Below are positions 23,401 to 32,761 of a stretch of 53,022 bases of DNA, piece by piece. The stretch covers positions 1-53,022 of the forward strand of contig NZ_SMKX01000045.1 of assembly GCF_004349055.1 (NCBI RefSeq), read 5' to 3'. How positions within the stretch are numbered: the first letter of the stretch is position 1; the number at the start of each line of letters is the position of its first letter. The stretch is from Kribbella antibiotica (GTDB lineage: Bacteria > Actinomycetota > Actinomycetes > Propionibacteriales > Kribbellaceae). A model generated the notes under the pieces. It did no database searches and was not told where the DNA came from. It saw nothing but the letters and a program-made list of their open reading frames with translations. The translations under genes and the position numbers were made by a program.

Positions 23401-26400
23401 GGCATTGGTCTGGATCTGGGTCAGCGCGGCTTGCGGATGGTCGATGACGCGCAACAGCTCGGACTGGACCTGGGCGAGCAGCTCCCGATTCGTGGCGAAC
23501 GGCGGCAGATTCACTCGCATCGGGACCGTGTTGAACAGCAGCCCGATGATGCGGTCGGCATCGGCCAACGCCGGCGGCCGGCCGGAGACGGTGTTGCCGA
23601 AGACAACGTCATTGCTGCCGGTGAGCCGGCTGAGCGTGATCCCCCAAGCGGTCTGCAGCAAGGTGCCCGCCGTGACCTTGGCGTCTCGTGCGGCCTGGAA
23701 CACCGTCGCAGCCTCGGCCGGGCTGAGATCGAGTTGCAGCTCGCCCATCTCACCCTGGGCGTCACCGCGGTCGACGAAGTCCGGGCACAGCAGCGTCGGG
23801 CCGGTCAGCTCCGTCAGGTAGTCGTCCCAGGCGCGATAGGCGGCACCGGGGTCCTGGTCGTCGACCCAGTCCAGGTAGGAGCGGAAGGACGCCGGAGGCA
23901 CCCGGTCGACGTACCCGGCATCGCCGTAGCTGGTGAGGATCTCGGCCAGCAGCGAGTTGATGGACCAGCCGTCCAGCAGGATGTGCTCGAAACTCATGAC
24001 CAACGTCCACGCTTCGGGGCCGTGTTCGAGCAGTGTGAAGCGGATCAGAGGCGGGGTCTCGAAGTCGAAGGGTTCACCTCGCTCGGCCGCCAGGAACTGC
24101 TCCGTATCGCCACTCCACTCGTCGCCGCGGACGACCCGCACCGGAACTTCGACGCCGGATGGGATCACCTGTACGTCGCCAGGCGGGACGAACGCTGCCC
24201 GCAGGTTGGGGTACCTGTCCATCGCGCTGGTGATGGCAGCCGTCATCCGCTCGGGATCGAGATCTCCCTTGAGCTGCCGAAGGATCTGCGAGACGTAGGT
24301 GTTGTGGTCGTCGGACTCCTGGGACCGCAGCAGGTGATAGAACAATCCGCGCTGCAGCGGAGCAAGCGGAAGGATCTGGGCGTCGCGCCCGTACCGGGCC
24401 CGGATGGATTCTTCTTCGCCGGGCGTCAGCGTGACCCGGTCAGCGCGCCGCAGCGTGAACGCGGCTCGACGCTCGCGGCCGGCGGCGGGAACTCCAACGA
24501 TCTGTTGCGTGATGGCGGTGGCCAACGCCTCCGGATCGACATCGACAGTGCGCGCCGACTCCACCCAGACCCGTACGGCGGAACCCGCAACGAGGACATG
24601 GATGTCGAGCCCATCCTCTGGTGCGGCGGTGCTCAACTCTGCTTCGCTACGGAACACGCCCACGCGGATCCGGGGCGCCGGGACATCATCGAAGAAGCGG
24701 CTGAACCGCGGGTGTCCGACGAGCGCGGCGTACTCGGCGGCTCGCTCCGGGCTCAGCCCGACGACATCACCATCGTCAAGCAGGACAGGGAATCTGGGAC
24801 CGTCGGACTCGTGGAGCTCCACGAGCAGATCGCCTTCGGTGACCTCGGCCAAAGACTTGGCCACGGCCGCCAGTACTACGGACCGCAGCGAAGCCCCGTC
24901 CGCGGTGGAAGCAGCTCGCGTGGCCGTGCCACTCGAAGCTGCCGAGTCGCCGCGCTGCCGCAGTACGGTGTCGGTCGCGTCAGCGAGCTCGTCGACCCAG
25001 TCCTCCCAGAACGGATCGTCCACGATGGCGGTCAATTCGTCGTCGCTGTATTCAGTCGCGGTCCGAGCCGGGGCGACGACCATCGGGATGCTCGCCTGAT
25101 AGGCGGTGACCAGCTCGGTGAGTTTCTCTCGGACCGCGTCCAGCAGCTCAGGATTGCTGGTCTCGGCGACCAGCGCACCGGTGCCGTCGTCGCGGACCGC
25201 CAAGCGCAGGGCGAGGCCTGCTCCCGACAACGCGTGACTGACGTGGTCGATCGCCACCCGCCAGAGCGGCGCCGTACTGATGCCGAAATCCGCAAGCGGG
25301 AGCTGGAAGCGGCGGACGGGACCGGCGTTGTCGACGATCTCGTCGCAGGCCCGCACGATCTGGGCGAGCTGCTTGACCGTCACCTCCGGGTGCCGGGAAC
25401 CGAGCACCAGGAACTGTGCTGTCTTCCGCAGCAACCGTGAGGTGGTCTCCGCGCCGAACAACTCGCGAGTCGCGTTCAGCTTCATTCCGAAGGCGCCGCT
25501 GTCGAGCCGTTCGATACTCGACACGAGATCGAACAGCGCGGGCTGCGCCGGCGAGTCGTCGGTGGCGGTCGAGGCGTAGTTGGTCAGCGGTGGCGTCCTA
25601 CCGGAATCTCCACGGCGATCCAAGTAGGCGGCCATCACCTGGAACAGCGGGCTGATCCCGACCCGCCGCGGTGGATTCACCGCCTCGACGACGTGCTCGA
25701 ACGGAACGAGCTTGTGGTCGGCGGCTTCGAGCATGCGATCGCGACACCGGAGCAGCGTCTGTGCGAACCCGGCTTCGGCATCGATATCGGCGCGCACTAC
25801 GACGGTGTTCACGAAGTAGCCGATCAGGTCCTGCAGTTCGGGCAGGTCGCGCAGACTGGCCGGAGTACCGATCGGGACGGTATCGCCGGCCCCCTCGTCC
25901 CAGAGCGCCAAGGAGAAGGCCGCGATCAACGCTTGCAGCGGGGTTGCCTTGTGCTCGATTAGGAACTCGTCGACCGTGGCGGTCTCGTCGCTGGTGAGAG
26001 ACGTGGTGACGGGCCGGATGGTTCGGTCTTCGGTGCTGTCTCGTGTCTGGTCGAGCGGCAGGACGGTTTCGGTCGGGAGCTCGGACAGCATGTCCTGCCA
26101 GTACCGCAGGTCCGATTGGTAGCGGGAGGCCGGGTCCTTCCGATTGCCCAGTACGTCGCGCTGCCAGACCGCGAAGTCCGCGTACTGTGTCGGCAAGGGC
26201 GCGATCGTAGTGGGCGTGCCGGTTGTCGCTTCGAGATAGAACTGGTTCAGCTCGTTGACGAGAGGTCGGAAGGAATCCGCGTCGGTCACGATGTGATGCC
26301 CGTAGGCGATGAGCACATCCCCGTCGGTATGGCGCAGCAGGTGGAACTTCAGCCCGAACCCGGTGGTGAAGTCGAGTGGCAGCGCAGCCACCTCGGCGAT

Positions 26401-29400
26401 CTTGTCGCGGAGCGACCCGGCGCCGACGTGTTCGACCTCCAGTACCTTGGCGTCGGGTGCTGGGGAGATGACCTGGTGCAGCGACGCGGCATCCTCGTCG
26501 GGCACGAGGATCGTGCGCAGGATCTCGTGCCGGGTGATCACCCGGCGTACCGCCGCCATCAGTGCGTCCAGATCGAGCTTCTCGGCTGCCTGCAACACGA
26601 CGTCGGTCCGGTAGATCGAACGTCCCGCGATCTGCTCGGTGAACCAGAGTGCTTGCTGGCCGTAGGAGACGGGTAGGACGGTGGGGCGTGGCAGGTCGCC
26701 GATGCGTGTGGACGTGTCGGTGACCTCTGTCGTGGTGTCGGCGACGCGTGCCAATTCGCTGATCCGTGGGTGGTCGAAGACGTCGCGGAGGGTGAGCGCG
26801 GTGCTGAGTTGGGCGTTGGCTCGGGCGACGACTCGGGCGGCGAGTAGTGAGTGTCCGCCGAGGCGGAAGAAGTCGCTGTCGGTGTCGAGGTTGGTGTCGA
26901 GGTGTAGCTCGTCGCGGAAGATGCCGGCGAGCGCGATCTCAGTGTTGGTTTGTGGCGCGCGTCCGTTGGTTGGGCCGGCGGTGAGGTCTGGTTGTGGCAG
27001 GGCGCGGCGGTCCAGTTTCCCGTTCGGTGTAACGGGGAATCGGTCCAGACGCGTGAAGGTTGTGGGCACCATGTGGTCCGGCAGGGACTGTGCGAGATGC
27101 TCACGAAGTACCGCGTCCTCGACGTCCGTGATGACGTACGCGGCGAGGTACTTGCCGCCGGCCGGGTGATCCCAAGCGGCAATCGCCGCACCCGACACCT
27201 TTGAATGCTCTTCGAGAGCCGCGCGGATTTCGGCGGGTTCGATCCGGTGTCCGCGGATCTTGATCTGGTCGTCGCTGCGGCCGAGGTACTCCAGCTGTCC
27301 TTGGTCGTTCCACCGCACGACATCGCCGGTGCGGTACAGCCGCGCACCATCAATGTCAGCTACGAACCGGCTGGCGGTCAGGCCCGCGCGAGCGACGTAC
27401 CCATCGGCGAGTTGGACTCCACCGAGATAGAGCTCACCTGCGACACCGACCGGCACCGGGCGCAGCCAGGTGTCGAGGACGTGCGCTGTCGTGTTCGCTA
27501 CCGGTGCGCCGATGGTGGTGTCTTCTGCGGTGGTGGCGTCGCCGGTGACTTCGGTGGAGCCGTAGAAGTTCTGCAGTGCTGCTTGTGGTGCGGCGGTTCG
27601 CATCGCGTTCGCGGTGCTCTGGGGGAGTGGTTCGCCCGAAGAGATCCAGTGCCTGAGCGTGGTCAATGCTGCATCGTGGCGGACGAGGACGTCGGCGAGG
27701 CTGGGTACGGTCAGCAGGTGGGTGACTCGGTGCCGGGTGATCGTGTCGAGCAGTCCGGCTGGGTCTTGCGCGGTCTCCGCGGGCACAACCACGGTTCGGC
27801 TACCGGCGATCAGCGGCCCGAACAGCTCGGTCACTGCATCGACAAAACCCACACCGCTCTTGGAGAGCGCTACGTCGTCCGGCCCGTAGCCCAGTACTCG
27901 TTGGCCCCAGGCGAGGCGGTTCACCAGCGCACGGTGGGAGAGGGTGACGCCCTTCGGGTGACCTGTCGTTCCCGAGGTGAAGATCACCACGGCGGCGTCG
28001 AGGTCGTTCAACGGCCGAGCCAGGACCGGAGGAGTCTTCGCACCATCGAGTTGCGGCACTTCGGTGATCACCACGGCGGGTGCGGCGACGTCGAGGATGT
28101 GTTTGATGCGTTCCGCAGGGTATGTCGGATCGATGGGTACGTAGGCCGCTCCGGCCCGCAGTACTCCAGCTAGTGCTACTACGAGGTCGACCGAGCGTGT
28201 CATCGTGACGGCGACTCGATCCCCGGCCTGCACGCCTTGCTTGATGAGGTGGTGCGCGAAGGCGTTGATGCGTGTGTCGAGCTGGGTGTAGGTGAGTTCA
28301 GTGCTGTCGGTAACGATCGCGATGGCGTCGGGGCTGGCGGCTGTTTGCTGGCGGATCAGCTCGTCAAGGGTTTTGCTGGGGAGGTCGATTGTCTGACCGT
28401 ATGACGATGCGGTGAGTTCTGGTGCGAGTGTCAGGTTCCCGATGTGTGCTTCTGGGTCAGTGGCGATTGCTGTCAGTGCCGCCTTGAGGACGGCGATGAA
28501 TCGCTCGGCGCTGGTGTTGTCGAAAAGGTCGGTCGCGTAGGCAAGTCTTCCGCTCAGCTCGGTGGGCGAGTCGAAGATGTCCAGGTCGAGGTCGGTCTTG
28601 ACGGCGCCGACCGCTGCGGGGGTCAGAGTGGTAGTGACGTGTCCGAGCTGCAGGCCGGTGCGGCTGTTGTCGATGACGCGGTGGGTCAGCATGGTCTGGA
28701 AGAGTGGGTTGCGGCCGACGGAGCGCTCTGTGCCCAGCGCGCGGGTGATTTCTTCGAAGGGCGCGGCTTGGTGCTCGAATCCACCGAGTACGGTTCGTTT
28801 GGTGTTCTGCAGTACGTCGGTGATCGAGTCGCCGGCGTTGAACCGATGGCGGATCGGCAGGGTGTTCACGAAGTACCCGACCAGGTCTTCGAGGCCGTCT
28901 TCGGTGCGTCCGCCGACCGGTGAGCCGATCACCACATCCGTACCGGCACCCAGCGTCGAGACGGTCAACGCCGTCGCGGCCTGGAGCGTCATGAACATGC
29001 TCACACCCTGCTCGGCCGCGACCTTTCGCAGGCCGGGCACTACCTGTGGGTCGACGGTGAACCGTAGGTCCGCACCGCGGTGGGTAGGCGTCGCCGGCCG
29101 GGTCCGATCCGGCGTGATCGTGGACTCCTCAGGCGCGTCGGCCAGGACGTCACGCCAGTGGGCAAGATGTTCGGAGAGCAGTGACGACGGGTCAGAGGCC
29201 GCACCTAGTACTTCGCGTTGCCAGATCGCGTAGTCGGCGTACTGCGCTTGCAATGGTGCCCAGACTGGATCGTGCCCTGCGGCCCGTGCCTGGTAGGCAG
29301 TCGAGAGGTCGCCGAGCAGTGATGGTAACGACCATTCGTCGACGGCGTGGTGGTGGACGGTGACAACGAATGTCCAGCCGTCGTTGCCGGTGTGGAGCAG

Positions 29401-32400
29401 CGCTACCCGGATCGGGAGCTCGACCCCCAGTTCGAACCGGGTCTGCGTTGTCGCGCGCACCCGTGCGTCTACGTCTGACACATCCTCGACGGGCAGCGTG
29501 AGCCGGTCGGCCGCCTCCGGCGCTGGGACGACGACCTGGCTCAGTGTGCCGTCGTTGTCCATCAAGAGCGTGCGCAATGACTCGTGACGAGCGACCACGT
29601 CCCGGACTGCGGTGAGTAGCACAGCGGGATCCGGCTTGCCGCTCAAGCGCAGTACCACCGGTACGACGTACCGGCCGCCCGGTCCGCCCAGCTGATCGAG
29701 CAGCCAGAGTGCTTGCTGGCCGTAGGAGACCGGCAGGACGGCGGGCTGTGGCAGGTCGCCGATGCGGATGCCGGCGGTGGTCGTGGTGGCGAGCTGGGCG
29801 AGCTCGCTGATGCGGGGATGGTCGAAGATGTCGCGGAGGGTGAGCGCGGTGCCGAGTTGGGCGTTGGCGCGGGCGACGACTCGGGTGGCGAGGAGTGAGT
29901 GTCCGCCGAGGCGGAAGAAGTCGGTGTCGATGCCGAGGTCGCCGCTCAGCTGCAGAACGTCGCGGAAGATGCCGGCGAGGGCGATCTCCGTGTCGGTTTC
30001 CGGCGCGCGCCCGTCCGCCGCGCCTGCCGCCAGGTCTGGTTGCGGCAGCGCGTTGCGGTCCAGTTTCCCGTTGGCAGTAACGGGGAATCGGTCCAGGTGG
30101 GTGTAGGTCGTGGGGACCATGTAGTCCGGGAGCGATCGTGCGAGGTACTCGCGCAGCTCGTCGGTCGGCACCTCGTCGCCGGTGAGGTAGGCGGCGAGGT
30201 ATTTACCCCCGGCCGGGTGGTCCAGCCCGACGACTGCCGCACCCGACACGGCTGGGTGTTGTTCGAGGACTGCGCGGATTTCGGCGGGTTCGATGCGGAA
30301 GCCGCGGATCTTCACCTGGTCGTCGCCGCGGCCGAGGTACTCCAGCTGTCCTTGGGCGTTCCAGCGCACGAGGTCGCCGGTGCGGTAGAGCCGTGTTCCG
30401 TTGTCGTCGGCAACGAATCGGTTGGCGGTGAGGGCTGGGTTGGTGATGTAGCCGTCGGCGAGCTGGACGCCGCCGAGGTAGAGCTCGCCTGTTGCTCCGG
30501 CTGGTACTGGGCGCAGCCAGGTGTCGAGGACGTGTGCGGTGGTGTTGGCGACCGGAGTGCCGATCTCAAGCTGTCCGGCCGTGGCATCGCCGGTGACTTC
30601 GGTGGAGCCGTAGAAGTTGTGCAGTTCTGCTTGTGGCGCAGCGATTTGCATGGCGTCGACGCTGGCTCGGGTGAGGGTTTCGCCGGAGGAGATCCAGTGC
30701 CGGAGTGTGGTTAGTGTTGTGTCGTCCTGGCGGACGAGGACGTCGGCGAGGCTGGGCACGGTCAGCAGATGGGTGACTCGGTGCCGGGCGATCGTGTCGA
30801 GAAGTCCGGCCGGGTCTTGGGCGGTTTCGGTCGGGACGACGACGATTCGGGTGCCGGCGATCAGTGGCCCGAACAGTTCGGTGACGGCGTCGACGAAACC
30901 GAGACCGCTCTTGGAGAGTGCGACGTCTTCTGGCCCGTAGCCCAGTACTTGCTGGCCCCAGGTGAGCCGGCTGACGAGGGCGCGGTGGGAGAGGCTGACG
31001 CCCTTGGGGTTACCGGTTGTTCCTGAGGTGAAGATGACGACCGCAGTGTCGAGGTCGTTCAGCGGCCGGGCCAGAACCGGTGCGGTCTTCTCGCCGTCGT
31101 GCCGCACTTCGGTGATCACGGCGGCGGGCGCGGCGACGTCGAGGATGTGTTGGATGCGGTCCGCGGGGTATGCCGGATCGATCGGCACATAAGCCGCTCC
31201 CGCGCGCAGTACGCCGGCCAGCGCTACTACCAGGTCCACCGAACGCGGCATCGTGATCGCGACGCGGTCTCCGACCCGCACACCCCGCTCGACGAGGTCG
31301 TTGGCGAACGCGTTGACCCGTTCGTCGAACTGGCGGTAGGTAAGTTCGGTGCTATGAGCAACAATCGCGACCGAGTCCGGGCTCGCGGCAACCTGTCGGC
31401 GCACCAGCTCGTCAACAGTCGCTCTCGGCACCTCGACTGTTTCGCCTCGTGTCGGCGATGAGGTGCCGGGGGTGATCAGTTCGTACAGGGTCGGCGCGCC
31501 GTCGAGGGCGGCGTTGAGGAAGCGGCCGAACTGGTCGGCATGCACAGCGGGATCGCTGGTGTCCGAGCCCGTTGACAGCTCCAGGCGGATCCCGGCGCCG
31601 GGGGTGCGGTAGATGGCGAGGTCGAGGGATCCGACCGGTCCGGTGCTGATCGTCTCGCTGGCACCCAAGCTCCGCGTTGCGTCGAAGAGCCGGATGTTGA
31701 TCGTCGGCAGGGTGAGATACGACGCATGGCCGCCCGGCCAGGACCGGGCGATCTGGTGGTCTTCGACAGCTGTGTGGCGCCGCGAGGTCTTCAACTGGTC
31801 CGCGACGACCCGGAGGACGTCGTCGACGTTGTCGTACGGGCTGATGGTGGCGACGACGGGGATCGCTCGTGAGATCGCGCTCGGTGTTCTCAGTGCTTCG
31901 CGATCGTCGCGCAGCATCAGCGGAACCCGGACCGCGACGTAGTCGCGGCTCTCTACGAGCGCGGTGTAGACGCCCCACAAGGTGATCAGGGAGTCGGTCC
32001 AAGAGACTCGCGCGGTGCGGGCGAGCTGCTGAACCTTGGGGTAGGCGTCGTCCGGGATCGGGACGACGACCGGGCGGCTCGAGGCGACGAAGGCCTCGGA
32101 CAGGTCCTCCGCCGGGCCGGCGGTTTCGACTCCGAGGACGTCGTTCCAGTACGCGCGGCCTGCCTCCGTGCTGGATTCGTGGGTGAGGTTCTGCAGACTG
32201 CCGAACCAGCGGTCCGGCGTCGGGTCGCCGGAGTAGATCTCCGCGACGCGGCGGATGAACAGGGAGATGCTGTAGCCGTCGACGAGCAGGATGTTGGTGA
32301 TCAGGATCCAGGCCCAGGTTCCGTCTTCGCGGCGGACCAGGGCCGAGCTCGTGGTCGGCTCGGCGGTGGGGGTGGTGAGCCGGGTGCCGGCCAGCGCTCG

Positions 32401-32694
32401 GATCCGAGCGTCGTCATGGGCCGTGTCCACGATCTCGGTCGAGAGCGTCGTGGTCGCGTCGACGTACTGGAACGGGACGCCGTCCTCGTCGCCGAAGCGG
32501 ACTCGAAGTGCGTCGGTCTCGGCGAATGCGGCACTGACCGAGGAGGCGAACGTGGCGGCGTCGATCGGGCCGTTCAGCCAGATCAGCTGGCCCGCGCAGA
32601 AGACCGAAGACTCGGGGGCGAGCTTCCGTGCCGCCCAATTGCCCCGCTGGCTCGTACTCAACTCCACACGATCAAAAGCCGTCAACGGAAGCAC
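20440..32694 (-). CDS. Trimodular NRPS with terminal thioesterase (C-A-T-C-A-T-C-E*-C-A-T-TE)
   Basis: About 4,084 residues. Domains with approximate residues: C1 1-410; A1 425-895; T1 900-975 (GGHSL); C2 985-1430 (HHHAVDE); A2 1440-1905; T2 1910-1985; C3 1998-2445 (HHIVTDA); a degenerate epimerase-like stretch 2460-2770 without a His motif; C4 2776-3205 (EHILLDG); A3 3220-3735; T3 3750-3825; TE 3850-4086 (GWSYG). C1 is EntF-like but reads NILLVDG where HHxxxDG is expected. My hand-read specificity lines are A1 and A2 VDTLISFGDK (beta-Ala-like) and A3 DAEDSGLINK (hydroxyornithine-like). The second of two GTG codons (32694) is chosen because GAGAGAA lies 6 bp before it; the first is at 32700. 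The promoter lies in the shared iron-box region. Confidence 0.93.
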   Translation of the reverse strand: MLPLTAFDRVELSTSQRGNWAARKLAPESSVFCAGQLIWLNGPIDAATFASSVSAAFAETDALRVRFGDEDGVPFQYVDATTTLSTEIVDTAHDDARIRALAGTRLTTPTAEPTTSSALVRREDGTWAWILITNILLVDGYSISLFIRRVAEIYSGDPTPDRWFGSLQNLTHESSTEAGRAYWNDVLGVETAGPAEDLSEAFVASSRPVVVPIPDDAYPKVQQLARTARVSWTDSLITLWGVYTALVESRDYVAVRVPLMLRDDREALRTPSAISRAIPVVATISPYDNVDDVLRVVADQLKTSRRHTAVEDHQIARSWPGGHASYLTLPTINIRLFDATRSLGASETISTGPVGSLDLAIYRTPGAGIRLELSTGSDTSDPAVHADQFGRFLNAALDGAPTLYELITPGTSSPTRGETVEVPRATVDELVRRQVAASPDSVAIVAHSTELTYRQFDERVNAFANDLVERGVRVGDRVAITMPRSVDLVVALAGVLRAGAAYVPIDPAYPADRIQHILDVAAPAAVITEVRHDGEKTAPVLARPLNDLDTAVVIFTSGTTGNPKGVSLSHRALVSRLTWGQQVLGYGPEDVALSKSGLGFVDAVTELFGPLIAGTRIVVVPTETAQDPAGLLDTIARHRVTHLLTVPSLADVLVRQDDTTLTTLRHWISSGETLTRASVDAMQIAAPQAELHNFYGSTEVTGDATAGQLEIGTPVANTTAHVLDTWLRPVPAGATGELYLGGVQLADGYITNPALTANRFVADDNGTRLYRTGDLVRWNAQGQLEYLGRGDDQVKIRGFRIEPAEIRAVLEQHPAVSGAAVVGLDHPAGGKYLAAYLTGDEVPTDELREYLARSLPDYMVPTTYTHLDRFPVTANGKLDRNALPQPDLAAGAADGRAPETDTEIALAGIFRDVLQLSGDLGIDTDFFRLGGHSLLATRVVARANAQLGTALTLRDIFDHPRISELAQLATTTTAGIRIGDLPQPAVLPVSYGQQALWLLDQLGGPGGRYVVPVVLRLSGKPDPAVLLTAVRDVVARHESLRTLLMDNDGTLSQVVVPAPEAADRLTLPVEDVSDVDARVRATTQTRFELGVELPIRVALLHTGNDGWTFVVTVHHHAVDEWSLPSLLGDLSTAYQARAAGHDPVWAPLQAQYADYAIWQREVLGAASDPSSLLSEHLAHWRDVLADAPEESTITPDRTRPATPTHRGADLRFTVDPQVVPGLRKVAAEQGVSMFMTLQAATALTVSTLGAGTDVVIGSPVGGRTEDGLEDLVGYFVNTLPIRHRFNAGDSITDVLQNTKRTVLGGFEHQAAPFEEITRALGTERSVGRNPLFQTMLTHRVIDNSRTGLQLGHVTTTLTPAAVGAVKTDLDLDIFDSPTELSGRLAYATDLFDNTSAERFIAVLKAALTAIATDPEAHIGNLTLAPELTASSYGQTIDLPSKTLDELIRQQTAASPDAIAIVTDSTELTYTQLDTRINAFAHHLIKQGVQAGDRVAVTMTRSVDLVVALAGVLRAGAAYVPIDPTYPAERIKHILDVAAPAVVITEVPQLDGAKTPPVLARPLNDLDAAVVIFTSGTTGHPKGVTLSHRALVNRLAWGQRVLGYGPDDVALSKSGVGFVDAVTELFGPLIAGSRTVVVPAETAQDPAGLLDTITRHRVTHLLTVPSLADVLVRHDAALTTLRHWISSGEPLPQSTANAMRTAAPQAALQNFYGSTEVTGDATTAEDTTIGAPVANTTAHVLDTWLRPVPVGVAGELYLGGVQLADGYVARAGLTASRFVADIDGARLYRTGDVVRWNDQGQLEYLGRSDDQIKIRGHRIEPAEIRAALEEHSKVSGAAIAAWDHPAGGKYLAAYVITDVEDAVLREHLAQSLPDHMVPTTFTRLDRFPVTPNGKLDRRALPQPDLTAGPTNGRAPQTNTEIALAGIFRDELHLDTNLDTDSDFFRLGGHSLLAARVVARANAQLSTALTLRDVFDHPRISELARVADTTTEVTDTSTRIGDLPRPTVLPVSYGQQALWFTEQIAGRSIYRTDVVLQAAEKLDLDALMAAVRRVITRHEILRTILVPDEDAASLHQVISPAPDAKVLEVEHVGAGSLRDKIAEVAALPLDFTTGFGLKFHLLRHTDGDVLIAYGHHIVTDADSFRPLVNELNQFYLEATTGTPTTIAPLPTQYADFAVWQRDVLGNRKDPASRYQSDLRYWQDMLSELPTETVLPLDQTRDSTEDRTIRPVTTSLTSDETATVDEFLIEHKATPLQALIAAFSLALWDEGAGDTVPIGTPASLRDLPELQDLIGYFVNTVVVRADIDAEAGFAQTLLRCRDRMLEAADHKLVPFEHVVEAVNPPRRVGISPLFQVMAAYLDRRGDSGRTPPLTNYASTATDDSPAQPALFDLVSSIERLDSGAFGMKLNATRELFGAETTSRLLRKTAQFLVLGSRHPEVTVKQLAQIVRACDEIVDNAGPVRRFQLPLADFGISTAPLWRVAIDHVSHALSGAGLALRLAVRDDGTGALVAETSNPELLDAVREKLTELVTAYQASIPMVVAPARTATEYSDDELTAIVDDPFWEDWVDELADATDTVLRQRGDSAASSGTATRAASTADGASLRSVVLAAVAKSLAEVTEGDLLVELHESDGPRFPVLLDDGDVVGLSPERAAEYAALVGHPRFSRFFDDVPAPRIRVGVFRSEAELSTAAPEDGLDIHVLVAGSAVRVWVESARTVDVDPEALATAITQQIVGVPAAGRERRAAFTLRRADRVTLTPGEEESIRARYGRDAQILPLAPLQRGLFYHLLRSQESDDHNTYVSQILRQLKGDLDPERMTAAITSAMDRYPNLRAAFVPPGDVQVIPSGVEVPVRVVRGDEWSGDTEQFLAAERGEPFDFETPPLIRFTLLEHGPEAWTLVMSFEHILLDGWSINSLLAEILTSYGDAGYVDRVPPASFRSYLDWVDDQDPGAAYRAWDDYLTELTGPTLLCPDFVDRGDAQGEMGELQLDLSPAEAATVFQAARDAKVTAGTLLQTAWGITLSRLTGSNDVVFGNTVSGRPPALADADRIIGLLFNTVPMRVNLPPFATNRELLAQVQSELLRVIDHPQAALTQIQTNAGVPVLFDTLFVVQNMPLAKTGGKDTGGLEVVGAKVDDATHYPVTFAVDPEERDGAATVHVRLSYRRDVFEPSAAELLLKRYAQVLVALTRKLDEPVGMLSALLPDETDPHTGIPADLAREIEPVTVAELLNRQVRLSGSETALVAGERRFTFDEFSAEVNRYARLLLADGVRPEHRVALLLPRDERTVIAMFAVFAVGAAYVPVDCELPDERINYMVEVAEPTVTLVTDRDVDRITGAAGQVINLDSAPTLERLAQTAPDPITAAERGGEVSLDHLAYIIFTSGTTGRPKGVAVGYRGLTNMYVNHVEKIFDRVVDHQRGRRMKIAHTTSFSFDASWEQLFWLLNGHEVHVIDEEMRRDHQRLLAHYDETCMDGFDVTPSYGQLLVEEGLLDRDRPAGRSVASDAPGVVFVSLGGEAVPDRLWQQLRDAPGVESYNLYGPTEYTINALGADLADSTTSSVGTPIFNTRAYILDENLQPALPGVAGELYLAGEGTARGYWGQSAMTAERFVACPWEPAERMYRTGDLARWKDDGMIDFLGRADEQIKIRGYRIEPDEIRDVVQGFPGITRAEVVAFEHTTGLQLAAYYSTTADVDLTEQLRHHLAKYLPDYMVPAAMIVVDTFPLTPTGKLDRRALPPAEVAASGVSTGRALESETELAVAAIFRAVLDLDEGLELGAGNDFFRLGGHSLAAMRLASQMNRTFPVNIAMRDVITASTIGELSSVVDQKLQPDTDPAVGITAIATRLVPSLNGRTVFCAHPKFGASFMYAELSPYLPDGVGLVGIDDPAMAGLEIEFDDLDDLASTYADVIQGLQPAGPYELLGWSYGAHVMFAVARRLLARGERVGSLVIVDAIPAGAENTTERLARPGSAESMRDEMRKAFGEEAFGELLADAKQLKAVETAGRRCDVMTSAPTQGILDVEALVIASSATHEPRVAEVGREDSLGWVSHLTNFTFFVAEDEDHQSILEPGSGVPKWGPLLTKLLNS
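29700..31060 (-). repeat. Intragenic NRPS repeat (beta-Ala module of the large NRPS)
   Basis: Nucleotide sequence here (A1, T1 and start of C2 coding) is near-identical over long runs to 43390-44760 of the second NRPS, and also similar to 26640-27980 within the same gene. This reflects recent duplication or ongoing gene conversion between modules, and is a likely assembly hazard. Boundaries are by eye. Confidence 0.7.
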
Positions 32695-32738
32695 ACCCAC
32701 TTCTCTCGGGACGAGGTGACGATCACTGCCACATCAAG

Positions 32739-32757
32739 GAAGGTTAGGCTAACCTTG
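32739..32757. promoter_or_regulatory. Iron box in the divergent NRPS/exporter promoter
   Basis: GAAGGTTAGGCTAACCTTG contains a near-perfect palindrome (AAGGTTAGG-CTAACCTT) and the exact consensus core GGTTAGGCTAACC. It lies 4 bp before the GTG start of the exporter and about 45 bp before the NRPS start on the other strand, so one site can repress both. Confidence 0.9.
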
Positions 32758-32761
32758 CGCC

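Noticed and set aside
23224..25440. A 738-codon open frame on the plus strand inside the large NRPS
   Set aside because: It has no recognisable domain and lies opposite well-defined C and E-like domains; composition typical of an antisense shadow.
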